Shown here one piece after another: positions 25,073 through 33,549 of a stretch of DNA of 64,000 bases (the stretch's first letter is position 1; every line of letters starts with the position of its first letter). A program made the position numbers and the translations under genes. The stretch is from JBBECF01 sp040881945 (GTDB lineage Bacteria > Pseudomonadota > Alphaproteobacteria > Dongiales > Dongiaceae). The notes beneath the pieces are model-generated. The model worked only from the letters and a program-made list of their open reading frames with translations. It was not told the origin of the DNA and did no database searches. Location: assembly GCA_040881945.1 (NCBI GenBank), contig JBBECF010000130.1:26376-90375 (forward strand), in the 5' to 3' direction.

Positions 25073-25557
25073 GCTCGTTCTCCCCCCTGCCGCAGCACGG
25101 CCGCGGCCTCGCGGATCGCGGAAAAGATCCGGACATAGCCGGTGCACCGGCACAGGTTGCCGCTCAGGCCGCGACGCAAGTCCGCGTCGCTCGGGTCCGG
25201 GATCTCGTCGAGCAGGGCCTTGGCCGCAACGATTATTCCGGGAATGCAGTAACCGCACTGGACGGAGCCTTCGCGGATGAAGGCGTCCTGCAGCGGATGC
25301 GCGCCGTCGGGACCGCCGAGACCCTTGACCGTCGTCACCGATCCGCCGTCCGCGATCCAGGCGAGCGTCAGACAGCTATCGATTGCCTCGCCGTCGAGGA
25401 GGACGGCGCAGGCGCCGCAGTCGCCCTTCTCGCAGCCGCTCTTGACCTCGACGTAACCGAGCGCGCGCAACGCCTCGAGCAGGGTCCGGTGCGAGGGCAG
25501 CGCGAGCTGGTGCGCGCGGCCGTTGACCGTGAGATTCACGTCCTTCGTCTCGGGCAT
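25069..25557 (-). CDS. [2Fe-2S] subunit of a molybdenum hydroxylase
   Basis: Electron-transfer subunit of 162 residues. The plant-type ferredoxin domain has C42, C47 and C50 (CEKGDCGAC) and a fourth cysteine near 62. The helical second cluster domain has CGYC near 100 and the CRCTGY pair near 137. These hold the two [2Fe-2S] clusters passing electrons from molybdenum to FAD. It overlaps the large-subunit start (ATGA) and follows the FAD subunit by 27 bp: the coxM-S-L order. Confidence 0.93.
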   Translation of the reverse strand: MPETKDVNLTVNGRAHQLALPSHRTLLEALRALGYVEVKSGCEKGDCGACAVLLDGEAIDSCLTLAWIADGGSVTTVKGLGGPDGAHPLQDAFIREGSVQCGYCIPGIIVAAKALLDEIPDPSDADLRRGLSGNLCRCTGYVRIFSAIREAAAVLRQGGERA

Positions 25558-25584
25558 GGCAGTCTCCGAATTTTCCGCTGGGGT

Positions 25585-26448
25585 TCAGTGCAGTCGGCTC
25601 CAGGCCTGGGTGAGCAGGCGCCGGACCAGCGCCTGCGCCGCGTGCCGCCGATACTCGGCCGGCGCCCGCAGGTCGTCGATGGGCCGGCAATCGTCGGCGG
25701 CCTGCCGGGCCGCCGCGTCGATCAGATCGGGCGTCACCGCGCCGCCGTCGAGCAGCGCTTCGGCCCGCTTCGACCGGAACACCATCGGCGCCGCCGAGCC
25801 GATGGCGATGCGCGCCGCCGAGCACCTGCCGCCGTCTTTCGTCAAGGCGACCGCGACCCCGAGGACGGCGATGGCGTCGCCTTTGCGCAAGCCCAATTTG
25901 TAGAACAAATTGGCCGTGTTGGGTCCCGGCGGCCGCCAGCGAATCGCGGTCAGCAACTCGTCCGGCCGCCGGACCGTCTTCTTGTAATCCACATAGAACT
26001 CGTCCAACGGCACGGTTCGCTCGCCGGACCGGCTTGCCAAGGTGACCCGCGCATCGAGGGCGAGCAAGGGGGGCACCAAATCGGCGGACGGCGAGGCGTA
26101 GCAGATATTGCCGGCGACGGTTGCGGCATTGCGCACCATATACCCGGCGAAGACTTCGGCCGATTCGACCAGACCGGGCGCGGCCCGGCGCATCGTCGGC
26201 TCGCGCAGCAAGTCGCTCAGAGTCGTCCGACCGCCGATGACGATCTCCGACTCGGCGCAGTCGATGCGGCGCAGCTCCCGCACTCTGGCGAGGCTGACGA
26301 ACCGCCTGCTTCCGGGCCGTCTCGCCCGAAGATCGGGAAGCAGATTGGTGCCGCCGGCGAGCGGCAGCGCGTCGCCGCCGTTGTTCGCGAGGACCTCCAA
26401 TGCCTCGGGCAGCGTCCGCGGCTCGTCGAGGTCGAAGGGCGGTAACAT
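25585..26448 (-). CDS. FAD-binding subunit of a molybdenum hydroxylase (CoxM-like)
   Basis: 287 residues of the CO-dehydrogenase flavoprotein family. The pyrophosphate-binding AGGTNLLPDLRAR (about 36-48) and the second FAD loop TVAGNICYASPSADLVP (about 114-130) are clear. The C-terminal CoxM domain spans about 175-280. It receives electrons from the iron-sulfur subunit and passes them to the final acceptor. Gaps of 33 bp to the SDR gene and 27 bp to the iron-sulfur gene fit one transcript. Confidence 0.92.
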   Translation of the reverse strand: MLPPFDLDEPRTLPEALEVLANNGGDALPLAGGTNLLPDLRARRPGSRRFVSLARVRELRRIDCAESEIVIGGRTTLSDLLREPTMRRAAPGLVESAEVFAGYMVRNAATVAGNICYASPSADLVPPLLALDARVTLASRSGERTVPLDEFYVDYKKTVRRPDELLTAIRWRPPGPNTANLFYKLGLRKGDAIAVLGVAVALTKDGGRCSAARIAIGSAAPMVFRSKRAEALLDGGAVTPDLIDAAARQAADDCRPIDDLRAPAEYRRHAAQALVRRLLTQAWSRLH

Positions 26449-26481
26449 CGTTTGCCTCCAATAAGTTCGCGGCGCCGCCGG

Positions 26482-27264
26482 CTAAACCGCCCAACCGCCG
26501 CAGACGGCGATCTCCTGGCCGGTGATCTGGCGCGAGTCGTCGCTCGCCAGAAAGATCACCGCGTTGGCGACGTCCTGCGGGGTGGTGATGCGTTTGAGCG
26601 CCATTTCGTCGACGTACTCCTGGTAGACTTGCTCGTAGGTCCAACCGCGTTTGCGCGCCTTTTCGCGGCACAGCCGGTCCATCCGCGGCGTATCGACGAT
26701 GCCCGGCATGACCGCGTTGACGTTGATATTGTATTCCCCGACGTCGAGCGCCGTCGTCCGGGTCAGGCCGCGCACGGCCCACTTCGACGAGCTGTACGCG
26801 GCGCGGTATCTGTAGCCGCGCAATCCCGATCCGCCGCCGATGTTCACGATCTTGCCGTAGCGCTGCCCGATCATCGTCGGCAGCGCATGCTTGATCGGCA
26901 GGAACATGCCCCTGACATTGATGCGCAGGAGAGTCTCGAAATCGGCGTCCTCGATCTCCCAGACCGGTGTCTCGATCGGTCCCGTCGCGCCGGCGGCGTT
27001 GACGAGAATGTCGATCCGGCCACCGAAGAAGTCCTTGGCGCGTTCGACCATCGCCGCGACCTGACCTTCGTCGGTGACATCGGCGACCGCCACCTCGGCC
27101 CGGCGCCCCATGGCGCGGATCTTGCCGCAGAGGTCCTCGAGCGGCTCGCGCGTGCGCGCCGCCAGCAGGAGGTCCGCGCCCTCGCGTGCGAGGGTCTCGG
27201 TGATCGTGCCGCCCATGCCCTGGGCCGCGCCGGTGATGATCGCCGTCTTGTTGTTCAGCCGCAT
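26482..27264 (-). CDS. Short-chain dehydrogenase/reductase
   Basis: NAD(P)-dependent oxidoreductase of 260 residues. The Rossmann motif TGAAQGMG lies at 11-18, the NAAG structural motif at 89-92, and the catalytic Y157 and K161 in YSSSK with an upstream serine in NIGGGSG. ATG 27264 is chosen because MRLNNKTAIITG is the family start; an upstream extension is open but not homologous. It probably oxidises or reduces an intermediate between the hydroxylase and hydantoinase steps (inference from operon position). Confidence 0.88.
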   Translation of the reverse strand: MRLNNKTAIITGAAQGMGGTITETLAREGADLLLAARTREPLEDLCGKIRAMGRRAEVAVADVTDEGQVAAMVERAKDFFGGRIDILVNAAGATGPIETPVWEIEDADFETLLRINVRGMFLPIKHALPTMIGQRYGKIVNIGGGSGLRGYRYRAAYSSSKWAVRGLTRTTALDVGEYNINVNAVMPGIVDTPRMDRLCREKARKRGWTYEQVYQEYVDEMALKRITTPQDVANAVIFLASDDSRQITGQEIAVCGGWAV

Positions 27265-27290
27265 GTCGGTGTCTCCCCGCTGAAAGCCCG

Positions 27291-28880
27291 TCAACCCGCC
27301 GGCGCGCCGTAGCCGCCGCCGCCACTGGTCTCCATGATGACGCGGTCGCCCATTCCCAGGCGCAGATGGGTCTTGCCGGGCAGTCGCACGCTCCCGCCCG
27401 ACGCCCGTTCGAGCGTGATGCGGAAGGGCGCGCCGCTTTCGCCCCCCTGCAACCCGTAGGGCGGTACGACGCAGCGTTCGACCATCGTGGTCAGCCACAG
27501 CTCGGGCGCATCGATGCGGTACACCCGGACCTGGCCGTCGCCGCCGCGATGGCGGCCGGATCCGCCCGAGCCGCGACGCAGCGCCTGCCGTTCAACGATG
27601 ATCGGATAGTTGGCCTCGATTACCTCGGCCGGCGTATTCATCACGTTCGACATATGCGGCCGCACCGCCGGCATTCCGTCGCGGTCGTGCCGCGCCCCTT
27701 CGCCGCCGCCATGCACCTCGTAGAGGGTCGTCCACTGCCCGTTCCGAGGGTCGCGGCCGCTGAACAGCAGCAGCCCCGAGGTCGTCGAGCCGCCGGCCGT
27801 CAGCCGCTCCGGCACGACCGTCTCGAACGCCTTGAAGATGGCATCGACGATACGCTGCGAGGTCTCGTGGTTGCCGCCGACGACCGGGCGATCCGCCGGC
27901 GGCTGGAGCAGCGAGCCGGGCCGGGTGACGATCTGCAACGGTCGCGCGCAACCCGCGTTCGGCTGGATGTCCGGGCCGGCAATGGCCTTGATCGCATAGA
28001 ACACGCTGGCGGCGGCCGTGAAGGGCGTGGCGTTGAGAGGCCCCGGCACGGCGTCGTCGGTCTCGGAGAAATCGAAGACCGCGCGATCTCCGTCGATCTC
28101 GATCCGCACCCTCACGGCCACCGGCCCGCCGCCGGCCGCATCGTCGTCGAGCCAGTCCTCGCCCCGGTAGGTACCGGGCGGCAGGCTGCGCAACGCCGCC
28201 CGCATCTCGACCTCCGACTGGTCGTGGAGGTCGGCGATCGCGGCTCGCATCGTGTGGGCGCCGTACCGGCGATACAGCTCCAGGACGCGCGCTTCGGCCG
28301 AGCGGGTCGCCGCCATCTGGGCCAGGATGTCCCCTTCCCGCTCCCTTGGCCCGCGCACGTTCGCGATGACGAGGTCCAGCTTCTCGCGATCGGGACCGCT
28401 CGCGGCGAAGAGGCGCAGCGGCGGGATTCGCAACCCCTCTTGCCAGGCGTCCCGCGCGTCGGGCACGTAACTTCCCGGAAGAGCGCCGCCGATGTCCGCC
28501 CAATGCGCCAGGCTCACCGCAAAGGCCTGAAGCTCGCCTTCGGCGTAGATCGGGCGGATCGCCTTCACGTCGGGCAAGTGGTTCCCGCCGACCTCCGGCA
28601 AGTTGAGGAACCAGACGTCGCCCGGCGCGAGCCGGTCCGGCGAAACCCGCTTCAGGAATTCGACGACCGTCGCGCCCATGATCCCCAGATGAGCCGGAAT
28701 GTCCCGTCCCTGGGCGATCAGGCCGCCCCGGGCGTCGGTCAGGGCCGACGACAGATCGCCGGCTTCGCGCAGCAACGGCGAGCGCGCCGAGCGCATGAGC
28801 ACGAGGGACATTTCCTCGGCGATCGCGGTGATCGCGTGGCGGATGACTTCTACCGTGAACGGGTCGACCCTGGCGCTCAT
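27291..28880 (-). CDS. hyuB: Hydantoinase B / 5-oxoprolinase-type subunit (HyuB)
   Basis: The 529-residue partner of HyuA in ATP-dependent opening of cyclic amides (N-methylhydantoin, 5-oxoproline, caprolactam, acetone-carboxylase-like reactions). Family marks are DPFTVEVIRHAITAIAEEM at the N-terminus, QGRDIPAHLG, DVWFLNLPEVGGNHLPDV, GNHETSQRIVDA and the GSGGSGRHRGGDGQ glycine-rich stretch, ending METSGGGGYG. It overlaps the hyuA stop by 4 bp and lies 26 bp before the SDR gene. Confidence 0.9.
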   Translation of the reverse strand: MSARVDPFTVEVIRHAITAIAEEMSLVLMRSARSPLLREAGDLSSALTDARGGLIAQGRDIPAHLGIMGATVVEFLKRVSPDRLAPGDVWFLNLPEVGGNHLPDVKAIRPIYAEGELQAFAVSLAHWADIGGALPGSYVPDARDAWQEGLRIPPLRLFAASGPDREKLDLVIANVRGPREREGDILAQMAATRSAEARVLELYRRYGAHTMRAAIADLHDQSEVEMRAALRSLPPGTYRGEDWLDDDAAGGGPVAVRVRIEIDGDRAVFDFSETDDAVPGPLNATPFTAAASVFYAIKAIAGPDIQPNAGCARPLQIVTRPGSLLQPPADRPVVGGNHETSQRIVDAIFKAFETVVPERLTAGGSTTSGLLLFSGRDPRNGQWTTLYEVHGGGEGARHDRDGMPAVRPHMSNVMNTPAEVIEANYPIIVERQALRRGSGGSGRHRGGDGQVRVYRIDAPELWLTTMVERCVVPPYGLQGGESGAPFRITLERASGGSVRLPGKTHLRLGMGDRVIMETSGGGGYGAPAG

Positions 28881-30895
28881 GGCAAGTTGCCCACATCGAT
28901 GAGCAGGTGCCCGTGCTCATCCGTCCGGGCGCTTGACGCCGGATCGATCACCACCGTCGACCATTCGTCCTCGATGATGGCCGGCCCCGCGACTTCGACG
29001 GCGACGCCAAGACTGTCGCGGTCGTAGCGCGGCGTGTCGACGGGTCGCGCGATTTCGAACCAGCACGGCACCGTGCCGATGCGCAAGGGCGCCTGCCCCG
29101 GCACGGCGGCCGGCCGGTCGTCGATTCGCTCGCCTCGCGGCGCCGCCAGCGTCAGTCGCAAGGCCTCGAGTTCCCATTCCTCGTCGGTCGCGAAGCCGTA
29201 GAGCCGGTCGTGGCGCAGCTTGAAGTCGGCGCCCAGCCGAGCGGCATCGATGGGATCGTCGACCGACACCTCGACGGTGTCGCTCTGCCCGGCATAGCGA
29301 ACCAACGCGACGTAGCGCCGGTCGAGACGGTCCTCGGAAAGGCCGCTGGCCAAGAGCGGCCGCGACAGCCGCTCGTAGAGCCCGCGGCTCACGCTGTTCA
29401 ATCTTGCTTCGTCCCAGCGCGCGCTGGAAAGGTGGATCGCGTGCTGCTCGGCATAGCTGAGGTCGGCGGTGAGGCAGCCGAGCGCCGAGAACGCGCTGGA
29501 CAACCGCGGCACGAGGACCTTGGCGATGCCGAACTCGCGCGCCAGCGACACCGCGTGGATCGGCCCGGCGCCGCCGAACGCGAGCAGGACGCAGTCGCGG
29601 GCATCGACGCCCTGCTCGATCGTCACCCGCCGCAAGGCCCGCGCCATGCTGGCGTTGGCGATTCGATGGATCCCGAACGCCGCCTCCTGCGGCGACGCCC
29701 CGAACGCCGCGGCGATGGTCCCGACCGCCGCCGCCGCCTTTGCGGCATCGAGCCGGACGGTCCGGCCCAGCAGCCGGTCGGCACTGAGATAACCGAGCAC
29801 GACGTTCGCGTCCGTCACCGTCGGCGCCGTTCCGCCCAGCCCGTAACAGGCCGGGCCGGGCTCGGCGCCCGCGCTGTCCGGTCCGACCCGGATCGCCTTG
29901 CCGTCGATGCGCGCGATCGATCCGCCGCCGGCGCCGATCGAATCGACGGCGACCATGAGCTGACGGATCGCCCGCCCGGCAAGCCGCTGACCGCCGCTGA
30001 TCCGCGCCTTCCCGTCGAGCACCACGCAGGTATCGGTGGTCGTACCGCCCATGTCGAAGGCGATCACGGCATCGAGGCCCAGTTCCTCCGCCACTCGGGC
30101 GGCCGCGGCGACGCCCGCCGCCGGGCCGGACAGCGCCAGCGCCAGCGGCCGGCCGCGGACGGCCGCCGCCGAGGCCATCCCGCCCGCCGAATGGAACAGA
30201 TGCAGGTTCGTCCGGGCGCCGGCGCGCCGTTCGAGGCGATCGACATAGGCCGCCGTCTCGGGCATGAGGGCGGCGTTGAGGATCGTCGAATTGCTCCGCT
30301 CGTACTCCCGCGGTTCGGGGTTGAGTTGATGCGACACGGCGAGGTAGCGCACGACCGCGCGCAGTCTATCCGCCAGTCGCAGTTCGTGCTCGGCATTGAC
30401 GAAGCTGTGCTGCAGCACGACCGCCGCGGCCTCGACGCCGAGCCGTTCGACGTCGCGCGCGACGCGCTCGACCTCGGCCTCGGCCAGGGCGACGAGCACG
30501 CGACCTTCGGAGTCGATGCGCTCGCGCGCCTCGATCCGGTGTTCCGCCGGCACCAAAGGCGGCAGTTTGGGCGGCACCTCGAGGCGATAGAGCTCGCGCC
30601 GGTTCTGCCGCCCGATCTCGATGGTGTCGCCGAAGCCCTCCGTGGCGACCAGCGCCACCGGCGCCAGCCGGCCCTGAACGATGGCGTTGGTCGCCATCGT
30701 CGTGCCGTGGACCAGGTCGCACACCTCGGCCCAGGAGAGCCCGACCGCGGCCAGGGCGGCATCGACGCCGGCCACGGGGTCGCTCGGCCGGCTCGGGACC
30801 TTGGCGGTGCGCAGGCTCCCGTCCCGGCCGTTGACGGCCACCACATCGGTGAACGTCCCGCCCATATCGACGCCGACTTTCCAGACCGCCGTCAT
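28877..30895 (-). CDS. hyuA: Hydantoinase A / oxoprolinase-type ATPase subunit (HyuA)
   Basis: ATP-binding subunit of an amide-ring-opening enzyme; 672 residues from ATG 30895. The actin-like fold is shown by the phosphate-1 motif DMGGTFTD (10-17), HGTTMATNAIVQGR, the phosphate-2 region IAFDMGGTTTDT and the adenosine-loop FGGAGP near the C-terminal third. It is the first gene of a seven-gene operon divergent from a LysR regulator. The reading frame continues to 30964, but that extension has no ribosome site and no family similarity. Confidence 0.92.
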   Translation of the reverse strand: MTAVWKVGVDMGGTFTDVVAVNGRDGSLRTAKVPSRPSDPVAGVDAALAAVGLSWAEVCDLVHGTTMATNAIVQGRLAPVALVATEGFGDTIEIGRQNRRELYRLEVPPKLPPLVPAEHRIEARERIDSEGRVLVALAEAEVERVARDVERLGVEAAAVVLQHSFVNAEHELRLADRLRAVVRYLAVSHQLNPEPREYERSNSTILNAALMPETAAYVDRLERRAGARTNLHLFHSAGGMASAAAVRGRPLALALSGPAAGVAAAARVAEELGLDAVIAFDMGGTTTDTCVVLDGKARISGGQRLAGRAIRQLMVAVDSIGAGGGSIARIDGKAIRVGPDSAGAEPGPACYGLGGTAPTVTDANVVLGYLSADRLLGRTVRLDAAKAAAAVGTIAAAFGASPQEAAFGIHRIANASMARALRRVTIEQGVDARDCVLLAFGGAGPIHAVSLAREFGIAKVLVPRLSSAFSALGCLTADLSYAEQHAIHLSSARWDEARLNSVSRGLYERLSRPLLASGLSEDRLDRRYVALVRYAGQSDTVEVSVDDPIDAARLGADFKLRHDRLYGFATDEEWELEALRLTLAAPRGERIDDRPAAVPGQAPLRIGTVPCWFEIARPVDTPRYDRDSLGVAVEVAGPAIIEDEWSTVVIDPASSARTDEHGHLLIDVGNLP

Positions 30896-30981
30896 CAGGG
30901 ATGCCCGGCAAGAGGAATTCGCTGTGCCGCCGACAACCGCGGGCGACCGCGCCGTAGCTGCCACCTTGCAGGGAGGCTTTC

Positions 30982-31035
30982 ATGACGGCGTACATAGATA
31001 AATTAGATTTTAAGTTGCTAGATTATAGTTTTTGA
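30982..31035 (+). CDS. Possible 17-codon leader ORF upstream of the LysR gene
   Basis: ATG 30982 follows a strong GGGAGG ribosome site (30971-30976) by 5 nt and runs MTAYIDKLDFKLLDYSF to TGA. It lies in an AT-rich island between the divergent hyuA operon and lysR, ending 76 bp before lysR. The composition (Lys, Asp, Leu, Tyr, Phe) is unlike neighbouring genes. It may be a leader peptide, a chance ORF, or part of the operator region. No family is recognised. Confidence 0.25.
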   Translation: MTAYIDKLDFKLLDYSF

Positions 31036-31044
31036 CTAAGCTAT
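30995..31044. promoter_or_regulatory. AT-rich divergent regulatory region with TAGAT repeats and a minus-strand -10
   Basis: TAGAT occurs at 30995-30999, 31004-31008 and 31019-31023. ATAG (31025-31028) and CTAT (31041-31044) form an inverted pair 12 bp apart, close to the T-N11-A layout of LysR sites. On the minus strand TATAAT (31027-31022) is a perfect -10 without a good -35, as expected for an activator-dependent hyuA-operon promoter. This is the likely target of the LysR protein encoded at 31112 (inference). Confidence 0.45.
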
Positions 31045-31111
31045 GCGCACCGGGCGGTGCGCCATCCGCGACGCTGACCGCGCGGCAGGTCCGTCATCCC
31101 AGGTGCGCGCG

Positions 31112-32020
31112 ATGCTGCGATATACGCTGAGGCAGCTCGAGTACTTCGTCACCACGGCCGAATGCGGAAGCATCGCGAAGGCCGCCGCCCGCCTCAACGT
31201 CTCGCAACCGTCGGTCTCCGTCGCGGTCTCCAAGCTGGAGCAGCAGTTCGGTCTCGAGCTGTTCGTTCGACATCACGCCCAGGGCGTATCGCTGACCCGT
31301 CCCGGCCACCGCCTGGTGGTGGAAGCCCGCGACATGCTCCGACACGCCAGGCAGATTCAACAGAATGCGGAGGCATCGGGAACCGTTGTCGGCGGCGAGA
31401 TCGAGCTCGCTTGCTTTTCGACCTTCGCGCCGCTGTTCGTGCCCGAGCTGGTGGCGCGGTTCCGCGAGCGCTATCCGGCCGTCCGGTTCAATCTGCAAGA
31501 GGGGCTTCAGCACACGCTCGTCGCGGGTCTCCTGTCCGGTCGCTTCGAACTTGCCCTGCTCTATGACCGGGAGCTCCCCGAGGAGATCGTCGTGGAGCGA
31601 CTGGCGTCCTTCCAGCCTTACGCGTTGCTGCCGGAACGGCATCCGCTCGCCGCCAAGAAAAGCGTAAGTCTCGCCAGCCTCAAGGACGAGCCCTACATTC
31701 TCCTGGACATCCCGCCGAGCCGGGGCTTTTTCCTCGAGATCTTTCGCAGATCGGGGATCGAACCGAAGATCGCCTTCTCCTCGCCGTCGATCGAAATGGT
31801 CCGCGGCTTGGTCGGTCAGAGTCAGGGGTTCTCACTGCTCGTCACGCACCCGCACTTCGATCACACCTACGACGGTAAGGTAATCGCGACGCGGCCGCTC
31901 GTGCAGCAAACGATCTCGGGCGATATCTGCCTCGCACGTCTGCGACAGGCGAGGCCGACCCGCCTGATGCAGCTCTTCCGCGATTTCTGCAAAGACTGGT
32001 TCGTGCGATATACCGATTAG
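31112..32020 (+). CDS. LysR-family transcriptional regulator (divergent from the hydantoinase operon)
   Basis: The 302-residue regulator has an N-terminal winged helix-turn-helix (LRQLEYFVTTAECGSIAKAAARLNVSQ, then SVSVAVSKLEQQFGLELF, split at this comma) within residues 4-65. A periplasmic-binding-like effector domain spans about 92-300 (PLFVPELVARFRERYPAVRF). ATG 31112 matches the usual LysR start. It is transcribed away from hyuA and most likely activates that seven-gene operon in response to the substrate or an intermediate. Its stop overlaps the convergent glycerate kinase stop by 4 bp. Confidence 0.92.
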   Translation: MLRYTLRQLEYFVTTAECGSIAKAAARLNVSQPSVSVAVSKLEQQFGLELFVRHHAQGVSLTRPGHRLVVEARDMLRHARQIQQNAEASGTVVGGEIELACFSTFAPLFVPELVARFRERYPAVRFNLQEGLQHTLVAGLLSGRFELALLYDRELPEEIVVERLASFQPYALLPERHPLAAKKSVSLASLKDEPYILLDIPPSRGFFLEIFRRSGIEPKIAFSSPSIEMVRGLVGQSQGFSLLVTHPHFDHTYDGKVIATRPLVQQTISGDICLARLRQARPTRLMQLFRDFCKDWFVRYTD

Positions 32021-33365
32021 GCGCGTCGCGAACGGGGCTTCTTCGCGTCGTTCTCGATCAGGATGGCGCGGAAATCGTTGACGTTGGTCAGCGTCGGGCC
32101 GGTGATGACGAGGTCGTCGAGCGCGCTGAAGAAGCCGTAGCCGTCGTTGTCGGCCAGCCGCGCCTTGGCGCCGACGCCCTTGGCCGTCGCCCGCCGCAGC
32201 GTATCGTCGGCGAGGATCGCGCCGGCGTTGTCCTCGGTGCCGTCGATGCCGTCGGTATCGGCGGCAAGGGCGTGGATGCCGGGATGTCCGTCGAGGGCGA
32301 TCGCCAGGGCGAGCAGGAATTCGAGGTTGCGCCCGCCGCGGCCCTTGCCGCGCAGGGTGACCGTCGTCTCGCCGCCCGACAGCAGGACGCAAGGGGCCGT
32401 TGCCGGCTGGCCGTGGCGGCGCACCTGCAAGGCGATCCCGGCCATCACCTTGGCGACCTCGCGCGCCTCGCCCTCGATGGCATCGCCCAGGATCAGCGGC
32501 GCGACGCCGGCGTCGCGGGCGGCGCGCGCCGCCGCCNNNNNNNNNNGGGGGGGGGGCGGGGGGGGGGGGGGGGGGGGGCCGCCGCCGCCTCGAGCGACAT
32601 CTGCGGAGTCGCGATCACGAGGTTGGCGACATTGTCCAAGCGCCGATCGCCCGGCTTCGGCGTCTCGTCCGCGGCCCGGTCGAGATGCGCTTGCACGGCG
32701 GGCGGCGGCACGATGCCATAGCGCTCGAGAACCGCGCGGGCATCGGCGAAGGTCGAGGGATCGGGCACCGTCGGTCCCGAGGCGATCGCCGCGGTGTCGT
32801 CGCCGGGCACGTCGGAGATCACCAGGCTCACCATCCTGGCGGGGTACGCCGCGGCCGCAAGCCGGCCGCCCTTGATCGCCGACAGGTGCTTGCGGACGAC
32901 ATTCATCTGGCCGATATCGGCACCCGAGGCGAGCAGCGCGCGGTTGACCGCCTGCTTGTCCTCGAGCGTCAGGCCCGGCGCCGGCAAGGCGAGCAGGGCC
33001 GAGCCGCCGCCGGAGACGAGGCAGAGCACGAGGTCGTCGGGGCCGGCTGACTTGGCGAGCTCGAGGATGCGCTCGGCGGCGGCGCGCCCGGCCGCGTCGG
33101 GCACGGGATGCGCCGCCTCGACGATTTGGACGCGCCGGCAGGGGACGCCGTGGCCATAGCGCGTGACGACGATGCCCTCGAGCGACCCTCGCCAATTGTC
33201 CTCGACCGCCTTGGCCATCGCCGCCGAGGCCTTGCCGGCGCCGAGCACGATCGTGCGGCCCTTGGGCAGCGGCGGCAGATGCGGCGGCACGCACAGATAC
33301 GGCAGCGCCGCCGCCACGGCGGCGTCGAACAGGGCTGTCAGCAGTTGACGCGGCGATTCGGACAT
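32017..33365 (-). CDS. gckA: Glycerate 2-kinase / MOFRL family (GckA/TtuD-like), interrupted by an assembly gap
   Basis: Phosphorylates D-glycerate to 2-phosphoglycerate. From ATG 33365 the chain reads MSESPRQLLTALFDAAVAAA, GAGKASAAMAKAVE, LCLVSGGGSALL and VRKHLSAIKGGRLAAAA, ending in NLVIATPQMSLEAAA at the gap. After the gap a different frame continues with AARAARDAGVAPLILGD, CVLLSGGETTVT, GRGGRNLEFLLALA and DGIDGTEDNAGA (MOFRL domain). About 262 plus 172 residues equals the usual full length. The frameshift therefore comes from ten N and a poly-G tract at 32537-32578, not from mutation. The kinase fits salvage of glyoxylate from purine breakdown; gcl and glxR are not in the window. Confidence 0.85.
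32537..32578. other. Assembly gap (10 N) plus poly-G artefact
   Basis: Ten N at 32537-32546 are followed by 32 bases that are all G except C at 32557. The tract sits inside a conserved codon run of glycerate kinase (Ala-rich helix after MSLEAAA). Removing the tract and gap leaves a protein of normal length, so little or no real sequence is missing. Poly-G runs of this sort arise when no signal is read as G in two-colour sequencing. Confidence 0.9.
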
Positions 33366-33549
33366 GGCCTGCGCAATTCGCTTCCGGCGGCGACGACCCG
33401 GCGACTGTGCCTCGGTCCCGGTGTCTCGGCAAGAGCCGGTATCCGGCGTCGAAAACCGGCGCCCGGTTGTCTTTTTCGCGGCATGATATAGACATGAGGC
33501 CTTTATTGGACAGGCGGCCTCGTTGCTTGCGAAATTTCCGGAGACCGGA

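Noticed and set aside
29210..30985. 591-codon plus-strand frame opposite hyuA
   Set aside because: Antisense shadow of a well-supported gene; no domain and typical shadow composition.
32547..32578. Poly-G tract as a G-quadruplex or slippery regulatory element
   Set aside because: It directly adjoins N bases and interrupts a conserved coding segment; a sequencing artefact explains it better.
32017..33365. Glycerate kinase as a true frameshifted pseudogene
   Set aside because: The frame changes exactly at the N/poly-G tract, and both halves are fully conserved and together of normal length.
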